Source: Bradyrhizobium nanningense (GTDB lineage Bacteria > Pseudomonadota > Alphaproteobacteria > Rhizobiales > Xanthobacteraceae). Taken from it: a stretch of DNA of 64,000 bases. Below, one piece after another: positions 55,014 through 63,461 of this stretch; position 1 is the stretch's first letter, and each line of letters starts with the position of its first letter. The position numbers and the translations under genes are program-made. The notes under the pieces were generated by a model. The model was not told the DNA's origin, made no database searches, and saw nothing but the letters and a program-made list of their open reading frames with translations. Location of the stretch: positions 186,001 to 250,000 of the forward strand of contig NZ_LBJC01000028.1 of NCBI RefSeq assembly GCF_004114535.1. Reading direction: 5' to 3'.

Positions 55014-55700
55014 ATGCAAGCACAGGACGTGATGATTTCACCTGTGGTGACCGTCGGCGCACATGCAACGGTTCGCCAGATCGCCAAGATCATGCTCGAG
55101 CGCCACATCAGCGCAGTTCCCGTCGTCGATACCGACAACAAGATCCTGGGAATCGTAACCGAGGGCGATCTGTTGCATCGAACCGAATCCGGCACGGAGC
55201 GCGCTTATGCCTGGTGGCTTCGCCTCTTGACTGGCGACGCGCAAATGGCGACTGACTACGTCAAGTCCCACGCGGTCAAAGTCGAGGATATCATGACCCG
55301 CGAGGTCGTGACGGCCAGTCCCGAAACGCCGCTGAGCGACATCGCCATGCTGCTCGAGGAGCGTCAGATCAAGCGAGTGCCGATCGTCAACAAGCAGGGT
55401 CAGCTCGTCGGCATCGTCAGCCGCGCCAACCTGTTGCAAGCCGTCGCGAGCGCGAGGCCGAAGCTGGAGATCTCGCTTCCCGACGCAGCCATCAGGAAGC
55501 GATTCCTCGATGAGATCAAGAAGCAGCCTTGGGCACATACGTTCAACCTCAACGCAACGGTCCAAAACGGCGTCATCGACATCTGGGGCTTCGCACCGTC
55601 GGTGGCGGAACGTACTGCCATACGCGTGGCGGCCGAGGCGATCCCGGGCGTCGTGCTCGTGAATGATCACCTGCTCGAAACCCCGGCCTTCGTTTACTGA
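55014..55700 (+). CDS. CBS-pair plus BON domain protein 3
   Basis: 228 residues. First CBS: MQAQDVMISPVVTVGAHATV to ILGIVTEGDLLHR; second: VEDIMTREVVTASPETPL to LVGIVSRANLLQAV. The BON domain has LNATVQNGVIDIWGFAPSVAE and VNDHLLE. Third member of the local CBS-BON set. The conserved GDLLHRTESGTERAYAWWL insertion after CBS1 is also seen, less conserved, in the other two. Likely an energy-state sensor acting at the membrane or on a partner enzyme under low oxygen. Confidence 0.9.
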   Translation: MQAQDVMISPVVTVGAHATVRQIAKIMLERHISAVPVVDTDNKILGIVTEGDLLHRTESGTERAYAWWLRLLTGDAQMATDYVKSHAVKVEDIMTREVVTASPETPLSDIAMLLEERQIKRVPIVNKQGQLVGIVSRANLLQAVASARPKLEISLPDAAIRKRFLDEIKKQPWAHTFNLNATVQNGVIDIWGFAPSVAERTAIRVAAEAIPGVVLVNDHLLETPAFVY

Positions 55701-55739
55701 CGCAGATCTGACCGGTTGCTCGTTCATAACGGGGATTTC

Positions 55740-55874
55740 ATGCCGCACTTTGTCGTCAGCTTTCTGAAGGATCTTGTCGGCGACCAAGGACAAGTCTGCG
55801 AAGTATGTCAGCGCGCGATCGAGATTGATGCCGATGACGAGCTGGAGGCCGCTCAGCTGGCAAAGGTTCTGTGA
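55740..55874 (+). CDS. Short hypothetical protein, possibly truncated
   Basis: 44 residues: MPHFVVSFLKDLVGDQGQV followed by CEVCQRAIEIDADDELEAAQ and LAKVL. The CEVC pair and the ...AIEIDADDELEAA helix look like part of a slightly longer family found next to stress genes in rhizobia. It follows the CBS-BON gene by 39 bp. It may be a 3'-truncated gene. I assign no function. Confidence 0.4.
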   Translation: MPHFVVSFLKDLVGDQGQVCEVCQRAIEIDADDELEAAQLAKVL

Positions 55875-56090
55875 GCTTCACGCCGTCCGGGACCGGTCCC
55901 TGCACGCCGACCGCCTCGACGTGCAGCCGGTTGACTTCCCTTCCTGACGGTGTTCAGCGGTGAGGTGATCGGACAAGGCGATGGAGGCACGGTCACGCTT
56001 GCGACCGGATATCCGGCTGCCGCGCTCTTCCTCCGCCGCGATGCCAGAGCGACTTGTTGGAAGAGACTAACCGGAGAGCTCCGCCACCGG

Positions 56091-56104
56091 TTGACCCAGG
56101 TCAA
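56091..56104. promoter_or_regulatory. FixK/FNR-type box upstream of universal stress protein 2
   Basis: TTGACCCAGGTCAA, perfect TTGA-N6-TCAA and palindromic. Predicted leader to the ATG at 56159 is about 20 nt. The 215 bp to its left, after the small ORF at 55740, show no gene. Confidence 0.87.
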
Positions 56105-56158
56105 GACGTTCCTCTGTGACGCTGGGAGTATGTCTGCCTCCATCGAAGGGGTAGCGGC

Positions 56159-56998
56159 ATGATTAAGGACATCCTTGTACACATTCCCACGGAGCGAGCG
56201 TTGAGACCAGTCGTCGACGCGGCGATCTCCCTGGGCTTGGCGTTCGACGCACATGTGGATGCCATTGCCATTGGTTACATTCCGGCCAGCGGCGCATTCG
56301 TCGTCGACGGCGGAGCAGCCGCTACCGTCGCGGCACTGTTCGAGACAGAGCAGGAGCGTGCCGCCGAGCGCAGCACGACGGCACTCTCGGTGTTCGAGAT
56401 GGCGGCGCGCACGGCAGGAATTTCCTATCAATGCCGTTCGATCGAGAATTCTCCAACCGAAGCTGCGTCTGCTCTGGGCGAGGCCGCCCGTCTCTACGAT
56501 CTGACGGTTGTCCTACAGCCGGACACCGCGCTGGACTCGTTCGACAATACGACGGTCGTGGACGTTCTGCTTCAAGCCGGCGGCCCCGTGTTATTCGTGC
56601 CCCACATTTTCCACGGCTCCTTCAAGGCCAGGCGCATCGGTATCTGCTGGGATGGCAGCCGGCTCGCAGGTCGCGCACTCAGGGATGCGCGGAAGTTCTT
56701 GTCTCGTGCCGACGCGGTGGTCGCCATCTCCATCAACGAGTCCGAAGTTCCCGCGGAAGCAGCCACGCAGAAGCTCGTGCAACGCCTCGGACGCACCGGG
56801 CTGACGACGAGCCTGATCGAATTGACGGCAGAGCATTCCGAGATCCAGCCATCGATCCTCTCGTTGGCCGCCGATGAAGATCTCGACATGCTGGTCATGG
56901 GCGCCTACGGACATTCCCGCCTTCGGGAGGGAGTACTTGGCGGTGTAACCCGCGAGATGCTGAAGACCATGACGGTGCCGGTCCTGATGTCGCACTAG
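56159..56998 (+). CDS. Tandem universal stress protein (UspA family) 2
   Basis: 279 residues. First half MIKDILVHIPTERALRPVVD with LGLAFDAHVDAIAIGYIP; second half ARRIGICWDGSRLAGRALRDA ending in GAYGHSRLREGVLGGVTREML and VLMSH. The second half keeps the G-x2-G-x9-G-(S/T) nucleotide-binding pattern. The C-terminal motifs match USP 1 at 53335. Both lie behind FixK-type boxes. It converges with the GH17-like gene 52 bp downstream. Confidence 0.9.
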   Translation: MIKDILVHIPTERALRPVVDAAISLGLAFDAHVDAIAIGYIPASGAFVVDGGAAATVAALFETEQERAAERSTTALSVFEMAARTAGISYQCRSIENSPTEAASALGEAARLYDLTVVLQPDTALDSFDNTTVVDVLLQAGGPVLFVPHIFHGSFKARRIGICWDGSRLAGRALRDARKFLSRADAVVAISINESEVPAEAATQKLVQRLGRTGLTTSLIELTAEHSEIQPSILSLAADEDLDMLVMGAYGHSRLREGVLGGVTREMLKTMTVPVLMSH

Positions 56999-57050
56999 TC
57001 GGCATCCGGGCGGTTCCCAAACATCTTATTCTCCCGCGTGGGACCCGCTT

Positions 57051-58775
57051 TCAGACCCGCGCGCGCCATAGCGAGGCACCAAGCAGAAGGTAGGCCGCGC
57101 ACGTCCACAGCGCCTGCCAGTTCGCCGGCCCTTCGTTGAAGCCCACGTAGATCGCCGCCCCGACAAACACGCCGGCGAACAGCGACTCCGCCAGAGGACG
57201 GCTTCCCTTGTCGGGCGAATTGAGCAGCGTCATGGCCGCCAAGGGCACCGCCGCCATGGTGAGCGCGGCAAAGGGGAAGTCGATATTGCGCGGATCGAAA
57301 ACAAGCGCGACCGCCGTCGCCGCTCCGATCACGGCGGTTGCCATCAAGGCGAGGCCGTAAATGCTCAGCAACATCGATTCAGTCCAGTAGCCTTTGGGAC
57401 CCAGCAGTTGCTGTAGACTGGGCGGCGGGCGGCCCGACATCAGGCCGTGGGCGCCAAGCACCGGCGAGATCGTCGCCGCCACCAGAAGAGAGCTCCACAA
57501 CAGCCAACCACCCGCTCCCACACTTTCGAGGAACACCTTTTGCGCGGCCACGCCAAACAGAATTCCGGCTGCAGTTGCCGATATTCCGACCGCGAACCAG
57601 GAAGTCAGGCCGGACCTCCTCGGTCTGCGACTCAAGGTCAACCATGCCGCGCCGAAGGTCAGTATCGCCAGCACAATGCCGCTGCACATCTGCAGCTTCC
57701 AGAGCGGATAGTTGCTGACGGGGATATTGGGCGGATATTTCAGCATGCGCCGCTCGCCTCCGAACAGGCCCCATGATCCGCCGACGGTGCCCTCGATGTC
57801 CCGCTTCCAGGATTCGTCATACGCCTCGAACAGGTTGACGCGGAAGTTCTCGCGCCGAGCAAGGTCGAGGACCTCCGAGACCACCCGTGCCTGATTGATA
57901 CGCGAAGGTAACGCCGATTCCCGCATCCGCCCCTGGCTCGGCCAACCGATCTCTCCGATCAGGATTTCCTTGCCCGGAAATGCCGCCGCGATCCGCCTGC
58001 GAATTGCGCCGGCATGAGCGGCAGCGGATTCTGCCGGGATTGGTACGTTCTCCCAATATGGCAGGATATGGATCGTGACGAAATCAACGGCGTCGTAGAG
58101 CTCACGATTGCTCAGCCAGAACTCCCAGACGTCTGCATAGGTGACAGGGACGCTGACCTGCGCCTTCACCGAGCGGAGCGTGGCGATCAGATCGGATACG
58201 GTGATATCCTTGCGCAACAATGTCTCGTTGCCGACCACCAGCGCGATGATGGTCCCGGGATATTCCCTGGCGAGGCGTATCGCCGTCGATATCTGTGTCC
58301 GGTTCTTCTGCTGATCCTTGTCGAGGAAGATTCCCTGGATGACCTTCAGCCCCGCTTTGGATGCAAGTTCGGGGATTTGGTCGAGACCAAGATCTGTCGC
58401 ATAGGTACGGATGCAGTCGGATATCTCGGCAAGTTGCGCGAGATCTTCCGCGATCTGTTCACGCGATACCTGCGTGGCGGGTGAAAGTGACGTCTGATGG
58501 TTGCGGAATGGAGCGTATGAGATACATTGTACCTTGTCGGTCGGATCGATGGGCGCGCGCACCAGATTGACCGGCATCCCCAACCACCACCAGACGGCGA
58601 CGATTGCCCCCAGCGACGTCAGCAGGAGCATCAGCGGAATGTAGAGAGAATTGACGCGCCGTCCTGCCGGCGTGAGCGGCTGCGTCGTGAACCAGCTTGC
58701 CTTTCGACGATAAACCAGCCGATCACCTGCAAGGCGCGGCTTTTCGAGCGCGGCGATGTGGCGGGCGCGTCGCAT
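57051..58775 (-). CDS. Membrane protein with GH17-like glucanase/glucanosyltransferase domain (NdvC-like)
   Basis: 574 residues from ATG 58775 (MRRARHIAALEKPRL). One N-terminal membrane helix (YIPLMLLLTSLGAIVAVWWW) is followed by a GH17-like domain: CISYAPFRNHQT, IRTYATDLGLDQIPELA, ALVVGNETLLR (acid/base Glu) and LIGEIGWPSQGR (nucleophile Glu). The C-terminal half has about 7 membrane helices. The layout recalls NdvC of Bradyrhizobium japonicum, involved in beta-(1,6) linkages of cyclic beta-glucans used in symbiosis and osmotic adaptation. It lies behind a FixK-type box, which would tie glucan modification to low oxygen. Confidence 0.8.
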   Translation of the reverse strand: MRRARHIAALEKPRLAGDRLVYRRKASWFTTQPLTPAGRRVNSLYIPLMLLLTSLGAIVAVWWWLGMPVNLVRAPIDPTDKVQCISYAPFRNHQTSLSPATQVSREQIAEDLAQLAEISDCIRTYATDLGLDQIPELASKAGLKVIQGIFLDKDQQKNRTQISTAIRLAREYPGTIIALVVGNETLLRKDITVSDLIATLRSVKAQVSVPVTYADVWEFWLSNRELYDAVDFVTIHILPYWENVPIPAESAAAHAGAIRRRIAAAFPGKEILIGEIGWPSQGRMRESALPSRINQARVVSEVLDLARRENFRVNLFEAYDESWKRDIEGTVGGSWGLFGGERRMLKYPPNIPVSNYPLWKLQMCSGIVLAILTFGAAWLTLSRRPRRSGLTSWFAVGISATAAGILFGVAAQKVFLESVGAGGWLLWSSLLVAATISPVLGAHGLMSGRPPPSLQQLLGPKGYWTESMLLSIYGLALMATAVIGAATAVALVFDPRNIDFPFAALTMAAVPLAAMTLLNSPDKGSRPLAESLFAGVFVGAAIYVGFNEGPANWQALWTCAAYLLLGASLWRARV

Positions 58776-58854
58776 CTTCAATTCACTTCTCAAACATGGG
58801 CGCAGCCCGCCTTGCCAGATCGGATCAAATCTAGAATAGCCTCGCAAGCTCAAA

Positions 58855-58868
58855 TTGAGATGGCTCAA
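58855..58868. promoter_or_regulatory. FixK/FNR-type box upstream of the GH17-like gene
   Basis: TTGAGATGGCTCAA matches TTGA-N6-TCAA. Predicted leader to the start at 58775 is about 45 nt. Confidence 0.8.
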
Positions 58869-59329
58869 GGATGCGGACGTTCGTTGTGGCTTTTCCGGGC
58901 CTCCAGGATCGGCGCGATGTCGACGCGCCCATCTCACCTCCCCCATGCCTAAAGCGCAATACCCCATGACCCGATGGTCTTTTCGCTCTCACGCGGACGT
59001 GAGGAAGCTTTTGGAAAATATATGTCCTATTCCCCGGTCCCGCTGCAAAATGGGCCGTGGGTTGGAGCTTCGACCACGGAGGTCCATTGCACCGATTTGT
59101 TGCGAAAGCGAACGCCGACCACTTCATTCGTCTTCTGAACAGCAGCGATCTCACGCCTGACAAGAGAGCGGATCGCCCATTAGCTGAACCACACCAATTC
59201 TAGCGTGATGTCGGCCGCCGGCGTCAAACCGGACGCGGCCGGGCAGATTGAATTTCCGTCACTGGTTTCGACGACCACATCCCGGGCAAAAAAACGCTGG
59301 GCTCATCCAACCGTCGGCAATCACCGCAA

Positions 59330-59343
59330 TTGACTGGCATCAA
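59330..59343. promoter_or_regulatory. FixK/FNR-type box at the SCO gene
   Basis: TTGACTGGCATCAA matches TTGA-N6-TCAA. It lies only 14 bp before the ATG at 59358, and a standard start would fall at about 59378, one base before an in-frame ATG at 59379. Either that ATG is used on a leaderless transcript, or the site works at a non-standard position. Confidence 0.7.
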
Positions 59344-59357
59344 GGCGGTGAAGCTCG

Positions 59358-59945
59358 ATGTGGGCTTGGGTTTTTCCCATGGGCATTTTCCGGCATTGCA
59401 GCGTATTTCCCCGGCTCGCCGTCATTCTCGTCGCGGTGCTTTGCGTGGCTGTCCCCTCGATGGCAGGCGCAGTCGACCTCGTCGGCGTGCGCCAGGACGG
59501 ACGCGAGATCGCTTCCGCCGACGTTCCCGGCTGGAGACTTGTCTATTTCGGCTATACCCATTGCCCGGATATCTGTCCGATCTCGTTGCAGAGCATGGCT
59601 CAGGCCCTCGACGCGCTCGGGTCGATCGGAGAACGCATGACTCCGGTCTTCGTGACCGTCGATCCGCAACGGGACACGCCCGACGTCCTTGCCGAATACG
59701 TATCCAGCTTCCATCCGCGCATGATCGGCCTGACACCTCATCCCGAGCAACTCCCGGCCCTGGCCAAGGCCTGGCGCGTCAAATACGCCCGCGTCGAGCT
59801 CAAAGACGGGAATTCCTATGCGGTCGACCACACGGCCGCGATCTTCCTCGTCGACCCCGCCGGTACCGTCATCGGCCGCTACCCGCACGACCTCGACGGA
59901 AGCGGGCTGGCCGAGCGCATCCGCGCCTCGATGCTGGCAAGATGA
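59358..59945 (+). CDS. SCO1/SenC-family copper chaperone
   Basis: 195 residues from ATG 59358 (an ATG at 59379 is also possible). An N-terminal signal or anchor helix (LAVILVAVLCVAVPSMAGA) is followed by a thioredoxin-like domain. The copper-binding motif is YTHCPDICP (CxxxC) and the third ligand His is in VDHTAAIFLVDP. SCO proteins deliver copper to the CuA site of cytochrome oxidase or nitrous oxide reductase. The neighbours NosFYL and a TlpA-like protein, a known SCO reductant in Bradyrhizobium, fit copper-centre assembly. The next gene starts 1 bp after its stop. Confidence 0.92.
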   Translation: MWAWVFPMGIFRHCSVFPRLAVILVAVLCVAVPSMAGAVDLVGVRQDGREIASADVPGWRLVYFGYTHCPDICPISLQSMAQALDALGSIGERMTPVFVTVDPQRDTPDVLAEYVSSFHPRMIGLTPHPEQLPALAKAWRVKYARVELKDGNSYAVDHTAAIFLVDPAGTVIGRYPHDLDGSGLAERIRASMLAR

Positions 59946-59946
59946 C

Positions 59947-60684
59947 ATGAGCGCCGGTGAGAAGCTCGCGGACAGCTTCGGCGCCACCGAGGTTTCCGTC
60001 GACAAGCGGCGGCAACTGATCCGGCGCACGTTCGAACAAGTCGCGCCGCGCTATGACCTGATGAACGACCTCATGAGCATGGGCATTCACCGGCTCTGGA
60101 AATCGGGCTTCGTCGCGCTTGCGGCGCCGCGGCCGGGCGAGATCGCTCTCGACCTCGCCGGCGGCACCGGCGATATCGGCCTGGCGCTCGCCGCCGCCGG
60201 CGCCCGCGTGCTGGTCGTCGACCCCTCCGCGGCGATGATGCGGGTCGGACGGATGCGCGCGGGAGTAGAACGGATCGAGTGGATCGCTGCCGAAGCGGAG
60301 CACCTGCCGTTCCCCGACGCGTCCATCGACCTGCTCACGATCTCCTTCGGCATCCGCAATGCGACCGACGTTGCGGTCTCACTGCGCGAGATTGCCAGGG
60401 TCCTGCGGCCCGGCGGGCGCTTCTTCTGCCTGGAATTCTCGACGCCGCGCCCATGGCTGAGACCGCTTTACGGCCTGTGGTCCCGCACCACGATTCCCCT
60501 TCTCGGCGCTGTCGTCTCCGGCCGGCGCGATGCCTATCGCTATCTCGTCGAGTCGATCAGGAGATTTCCCGATCAGACGGAATTCGCATCGATGATCGCA
60601 TCCAGCGGGCTGGTCGATGTGCGATGGCGCGACGTCTCGTTCGGCATCGCCGCGGTTCACTTCGCGCGCAAGCCCGCCGAATGA
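59947..60684 (+). CDS. UbiE/MenG-like quinone C-methyltransferase
   Basis: 245 residues from ATG 59947. The family signature is clear: FEQVAPRYDLMNDLMSMGIHRLWK, then ALDLAGGTGDIGLAL (SAM motif I), SFGIRNATDV and FFCLEFSTP. In the known pathway UbiE/MenG methylates demethylmenaquinone or the ubiquinone precursor. It follows SCO by one base, so is co-transcribed with it, not with a ubiquinone operon. As the main ubiE gene is usually elsewhere with ubiB, this may be a paralogue for a special quinone. It converges with the tlpA-like gene (3 bp between stops). Confidence 0.88.
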   Translation: MSAGEKLADSFGATEVSVDKRRQLIRRTFEQVAPRYDLMNDLMSMGIHRLWKSGFVALAAPRPGEIALDLAGGTGDIGLALAAAGARVLVVDPSAAMMRVGRMRAGVERIEWIAAEAEHLPFPDASIDLLTISFGIRNATDVAVSLREIARVLRPGGRFFCLEFSTPRPWLRPLYGLWSRTTIPLLGAVVSGRRDAYRYLVESIRRFPDQTEFASMIASSGLVDVRWRDVSFGIAAVHFARKPAE

Positions 60685-60687
60685 CCT

Positions 60688-61188
60688 TCAAGGCGACGCG
60701 AAGCCGAGCAATTCGCGGCGAAGCGCGGGGTCTGCCCACTCGCCCTCCCCTCGCATGCGTGCGACCTCGCGTCCCTGCGCGTCGACGAGGATGGTCGTCG
60801 GCAGCGCCGCGACGCCGAGCGCGACCGCCGCCTCACGGTCGCGATCGTGATAGAGTTCGAGATCGCGTACGCCCAATTTGGACGTCGTGCGGTCGATCGC
60901 ATCCCAGCCGAGCCGGTCGACCGACACCGCGACAACACGCACGCCCTCCCGGCCGAGATCGGATTGCAGCGCCGCGAGCGCCGGCAGCTCGACCCGGCAT
61001 GGAACGCACCAGCTGGCCCAGAAATGCAAAACGGTCAGGCGCGCACCGAATTGCGCCGCCGTGTGTCCATCGCCGTTGCGATCGCGGACGACGTAGTCGA
61101 TCTGCTTCGGCGCCAACGGCACGAAATCCGCCGCGCGGGCGGACGTCCACATCGCCACGGCGCAGAACATCGAGACGAGGCGGATCAT
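60688..61188 (-). CDS. TlpA-like periplasmic thiol-disulfide oxidoreductase
   Basis: 166 residues from ATG 61188. A signal peptide (MIRLVSMFCAVAMWTSARA) is followed by a thioredoxin domain with active site HFWASWCVPCRVELPAL and the cis-Pro motif ALPTTILVD. TlpA-type proteins reduce apo-SCO and the CuA-site cysteines before copper loading. The start codon overlaps the stop of the menA-like gene (ATGA), so the two are translationally coupled. The protein is probably anchored or free in the periplasm. Confidence 0.88.
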   Translation of the reverse strand: MIRLVSMFCAVAMWTSARAADFVPLAPKQIDYVVRDRNGDGHTAAQFGARLTVLHFWASWCVPCRVELPALAALQSDLGREGVRVVAVSVDRLGWDAIDRTTSKLGVRDLELYHDRDREAAVALGVAALPTTILVDAQGREVARMRGEGEWADPALRRELLGFASP

Positions 61189-62090
61189 CGCACGCTCATC
61201 AGCAGGACGGCGACAATTCCCGCGGCCAGCCCGATCTGGAAGTGCACGGTCGCGGCCAGCATCGCATTCAGCGCACGTGACACCGGTGTTCGGGCCAGCC
61301 GATGCCCCAGATACAGCGCAGCCCCAAAGGCCGCCGCGGCAACGACAATCGCGGCACGATTGATCGGCCAGAGCGCGATTCCGGCCACGATGGCAGCGCT
61401 CGCCAGTTCGAGGACGTAGAGATATGCCGTGCCGACCGGGCCGAGAACCATCGCGAGCGTCTGCCGTCCCGAAATGGCATCCTCGGCACGATCGCGGTGG
61501 TTGTTGACGGTCAGGACCGCCGCGGCCGGCAGGCCGATCGCGAGCCCGAGAAGCACTGACGTCGCGTCGAACCTGTTCGCACCGAGCCAGACGATTCCGG
61601 TCGTCGCGACCACGCCGAAGAACACGATCACGAAAACCTCGCCGAACCGGCTGGCGGAGATGGGCCAAGGGCCATAGGAATATCCCCAAGCCGCCAGCAA
61701 TGAAGCCGAGCCGATCGCCAGGATCGGCGCGCCTCCATAGACGACAGCGACGCTGCCGAAGGCCGCAGCGATGAGACTGGTCACGATGGCGCCGCGCCGA
61801 ACTTGCGCCGCCGACATGATGCCCGCTCCGACGAGCCGCAGCGGTCCCAACCGTTCCGATGTGTCGGCGCCGCGGCCGCCGTCGGCGGAATCGTTGGCGA
61901 GATTGGTCGTGATCTGGATGAACAGCGCCGATGCCAGGGCGGCAATGACGGGAACGGTTGCAAGCCTGCCATAGGTGACCGCTGCATAGACCAATGCTAC
62001 GGCGATCGGCGTCACGGACAGCGCCAATGTTCTCGGCCGCGCGCCCAGAATCCAGGTTCCGATTGCACCTGTTGATGCCAGCGCCGTCAC
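61185..62090 (-). CDS. MenA-like prenyltransferase (UbiA superfamily)
   Basis: 301 residues from GTG 62090, which overlaps the nosY stop (GTGA). The first aspartate-rich motif is present as QITTNLANDSADGGRGAD, followed by ERLGPLRLVGAG, which is the typical MenA pattern. A second, NNHRDRAEDAISGRQTLA, carries the other metal-binding Asp residues. About 8 membrane helices. MenA joins 1,4-dihydroxy-2-naphthoate to a polyprenyl chain to make demethylmenaquinone. No other men genes are in the window. It may act on another aromatic acceptor. Confidence 0.85.
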   Translation of the reverse strand: MTALASTGAIGTWILGARPRTLALSVTPIAVALVYAAVTYGRLATVPVIAALASALFIQITTNLANDSADGGRGADTSERLGPLRLVGAGIMSAAQVRRGAIVTSLIAAAFGSVAVVYGGAPILAIGSASLLAAWGYSYGPWPISASRFGEVFVIVFFGVVATTGIVWLGANRFDATSVLLGLAIGLPAAAVLTVNNHRDRAEDAISGRQTLAMVLGPVGTAYLYVLELASAAIVAGIALWPINRAAIVVAAAAFGAALYLGHRLARTPVSRALNAMLAATVHFQIGLAAGIVAVLLMSVR

Positions 62091-62965
62091 AGCAGATCTC
62101 CACGCCGAAACGCCCGGAAGCCAGCATAGGCCGACCCGGCTCCGAGTGCCAACGGGTAGGCCAGCGACCAGATCAGGAAGCCCGCGCGGCCGAAGACGTC
62201 GAAAACGGCATAGGCCGTCGAGCCCAGGAGCACGAGCTGCGGATCGAACAAGATCATCGATCCGATCCGGAACACCTGCAGCGGATTGAGAAGTGCGATG
62301 GCGACCACCCCTTCGACCGGCATGCGGTCGCGGATCAGGACGCCGAGCAGGACGAGATCGAGGCCGAGGATGAGGACGAGCCATAACAGGAATGCCGCGG
62401 TCTGAGCCAGATCCACCGACCTCGCCACGGACGCGATGAAGAAGCCGAGACCGACGAAAGCAAGGATCATCGCGAGCAGAATGCCGATATCGAAACCCAG
62501 CTCCGCCCAGGGAATCGCGACCGCGCGCACTGCTCCATAAGCAAGCGCCGAGGCAAGCGCGCCGACCACCGGCGCCGCCGCAAGGACGTATCGGGCGAAG
62601 AAGCGGCCGGCGTACCAGGCACCCAGTCCGACGGGGAGTCCGAGCACGTATTCGTACACGCCGGCTTCGCGATCACCCGCCAGCGAGCGCACCGTGGTGA
62701 CCAGCACGAAGATCGGCAGGATGGCCATCGCGAGCTGAATATAGGCAACGAGCGTGCGCGACAGGCCCGTGAAGCCGAGCACGCGGCTCTCGGTCAGGCC
62801 GAAGACCAGCAGCAGACCCACCAGGGCGAAGAAGACGGCGGCGTAGGCCCAAAACCATCTGGCGCGGAGTGCCTGTGCGATCTCGAGCCGGAACGTGGCG
62901 GCAAATCCGGACACGGGGCTAGGCTCGAACAGAACGGACGTGGGGTTGGGCGGAGCAAGCAGCAT
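62087..62965 (-). CDS. nosY: NosY-like ABC transporter permease
   Basis: 292 residues from ATG 62965 (MLLAPPNPTSV). Six predicted membrane helices, with the family's GDREAGVYEYVLGLPVG loop after the second and VFRIGSMILFDPQL before the last. NosY with NosF powers a NosD-dependent step in building the copper-sulphide centre of nitrous oxide reductase. The gene order here is nosF-nosL-nosY rather than the usual nosF-nosY-nosL. The start is 7 bp after nosL. Confidence 0.8.
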   Translation of the reverse strand: MLLAPPNPTSVLFEPSPVSGFAATFRLEIAQALRARWFWAYAAVFFALVGLLLVFGLTESRVLGFTGLSRTLVAYIQLAMAILPIFVLVTTVRSLAGDREAGVYEYVLGLPVGLGAWYAGRFFARYVLAAAPVVGALASALAYGAVRAVAIPWAELGFDIGILLAMILAFVGLGFFIASVARSVDLAQTAAFLLWLVLILGLDLVLLGVLIRDRMPVEGVVAIALLNPLQVFRIGSMILFDPQLVLLGSTAYAVFDVFGRAGFLIWSLAYPLALGAGSAYAGFRAFRRGDLL

Positions 62966-62972
62966 GTCTTCC

Positions 62973-63461
62973 TCACGTCGGATGGGCGCAGAGCGCCTTT
63001 TCGCAAATCGCCGCGGAAGCTGTCGCGAAATCCGCTGGATGGCCCGCCTTGGCCCCCGCCGCGTAGCCGTGTCCCATCGGCGTCGCCACGCCTGCACGAT
63101 ATCGGGCCGAACGCGCGGGGAGCCATCTCGCCGGATCGCCCTCGTCGGCGACCCAGAAGGCGATTTCGGTCCACTCCAGCTCCTTGCGCTGGGAAGCGGC
63201 GATGACCGCGCAACCGAAATCGTCGTAGACGCGAACCCGCCCGATGTCTGCGTTCCAGATCTCGGCCGCGTATCGCGGATCCCCGATCGGCATGCCGCAA
63301 TAATCACAGCTCTCGCGCTTCAGCTTGATGGCGCGGGGCGCAGGCCCGACCTCCTGCGAGCAGCCTGCCAAGCCGCCGGCCGCCGCAAGGCCCAGCGCCA
63401 TGCAGACAAGTCGACGTCGCGTCGGGGCGATGCCGGCCTCAGGCGGACAAGGTATCGGCAT
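62973..63461 (-). CDS. nosL: NosL-like copper lipoprotein
   Basis: 162 residues. An N-terminal Arg-rich signal (TRRRLVCMALGLAAAGG) ends in the lipobox LAGC. The copper-binding motif CDYCGMPIGD follows about 20 residues later. The C-terminal half matches NosL: VYDDFGCAVI, FWVADEGDPARWLPA, SARYRAGVATPMGHGYAA. NosL is an outer-membrane-anchored chaperone that delivers Cu(I) for NosZ. It overlaps the end of nosF by 23 bp. A start at the later Met near the lipobox is also conceivable. Confidence 0.85.
   Translation of the reverse strand: MPIPCPPEAGIAPTRRRLVCMALGLAAAGGLAGCSQEVGPAPRAIKLKRESCDYCGMPIGDPRYAAEIWNADIGRVRVYDDFGCAVIAASQRKELEWTEIAFWVADEGDPARWLPARSARYRAGVATPMGHGYAAGAKAGHPADFATASAAICEKALCAHPT

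Larger units (their letters stand above)
58776..59357. other. Divergent control region holding two FixK-type boxes
   Basis: About 580 bp between the GH17-like and SCO genes. It holds the boxes at 58855 (towards the GH17-like gene) and 59330 (towards SCO). The central 400 bp have no supported gene or repeat. Confidence 0.6.
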
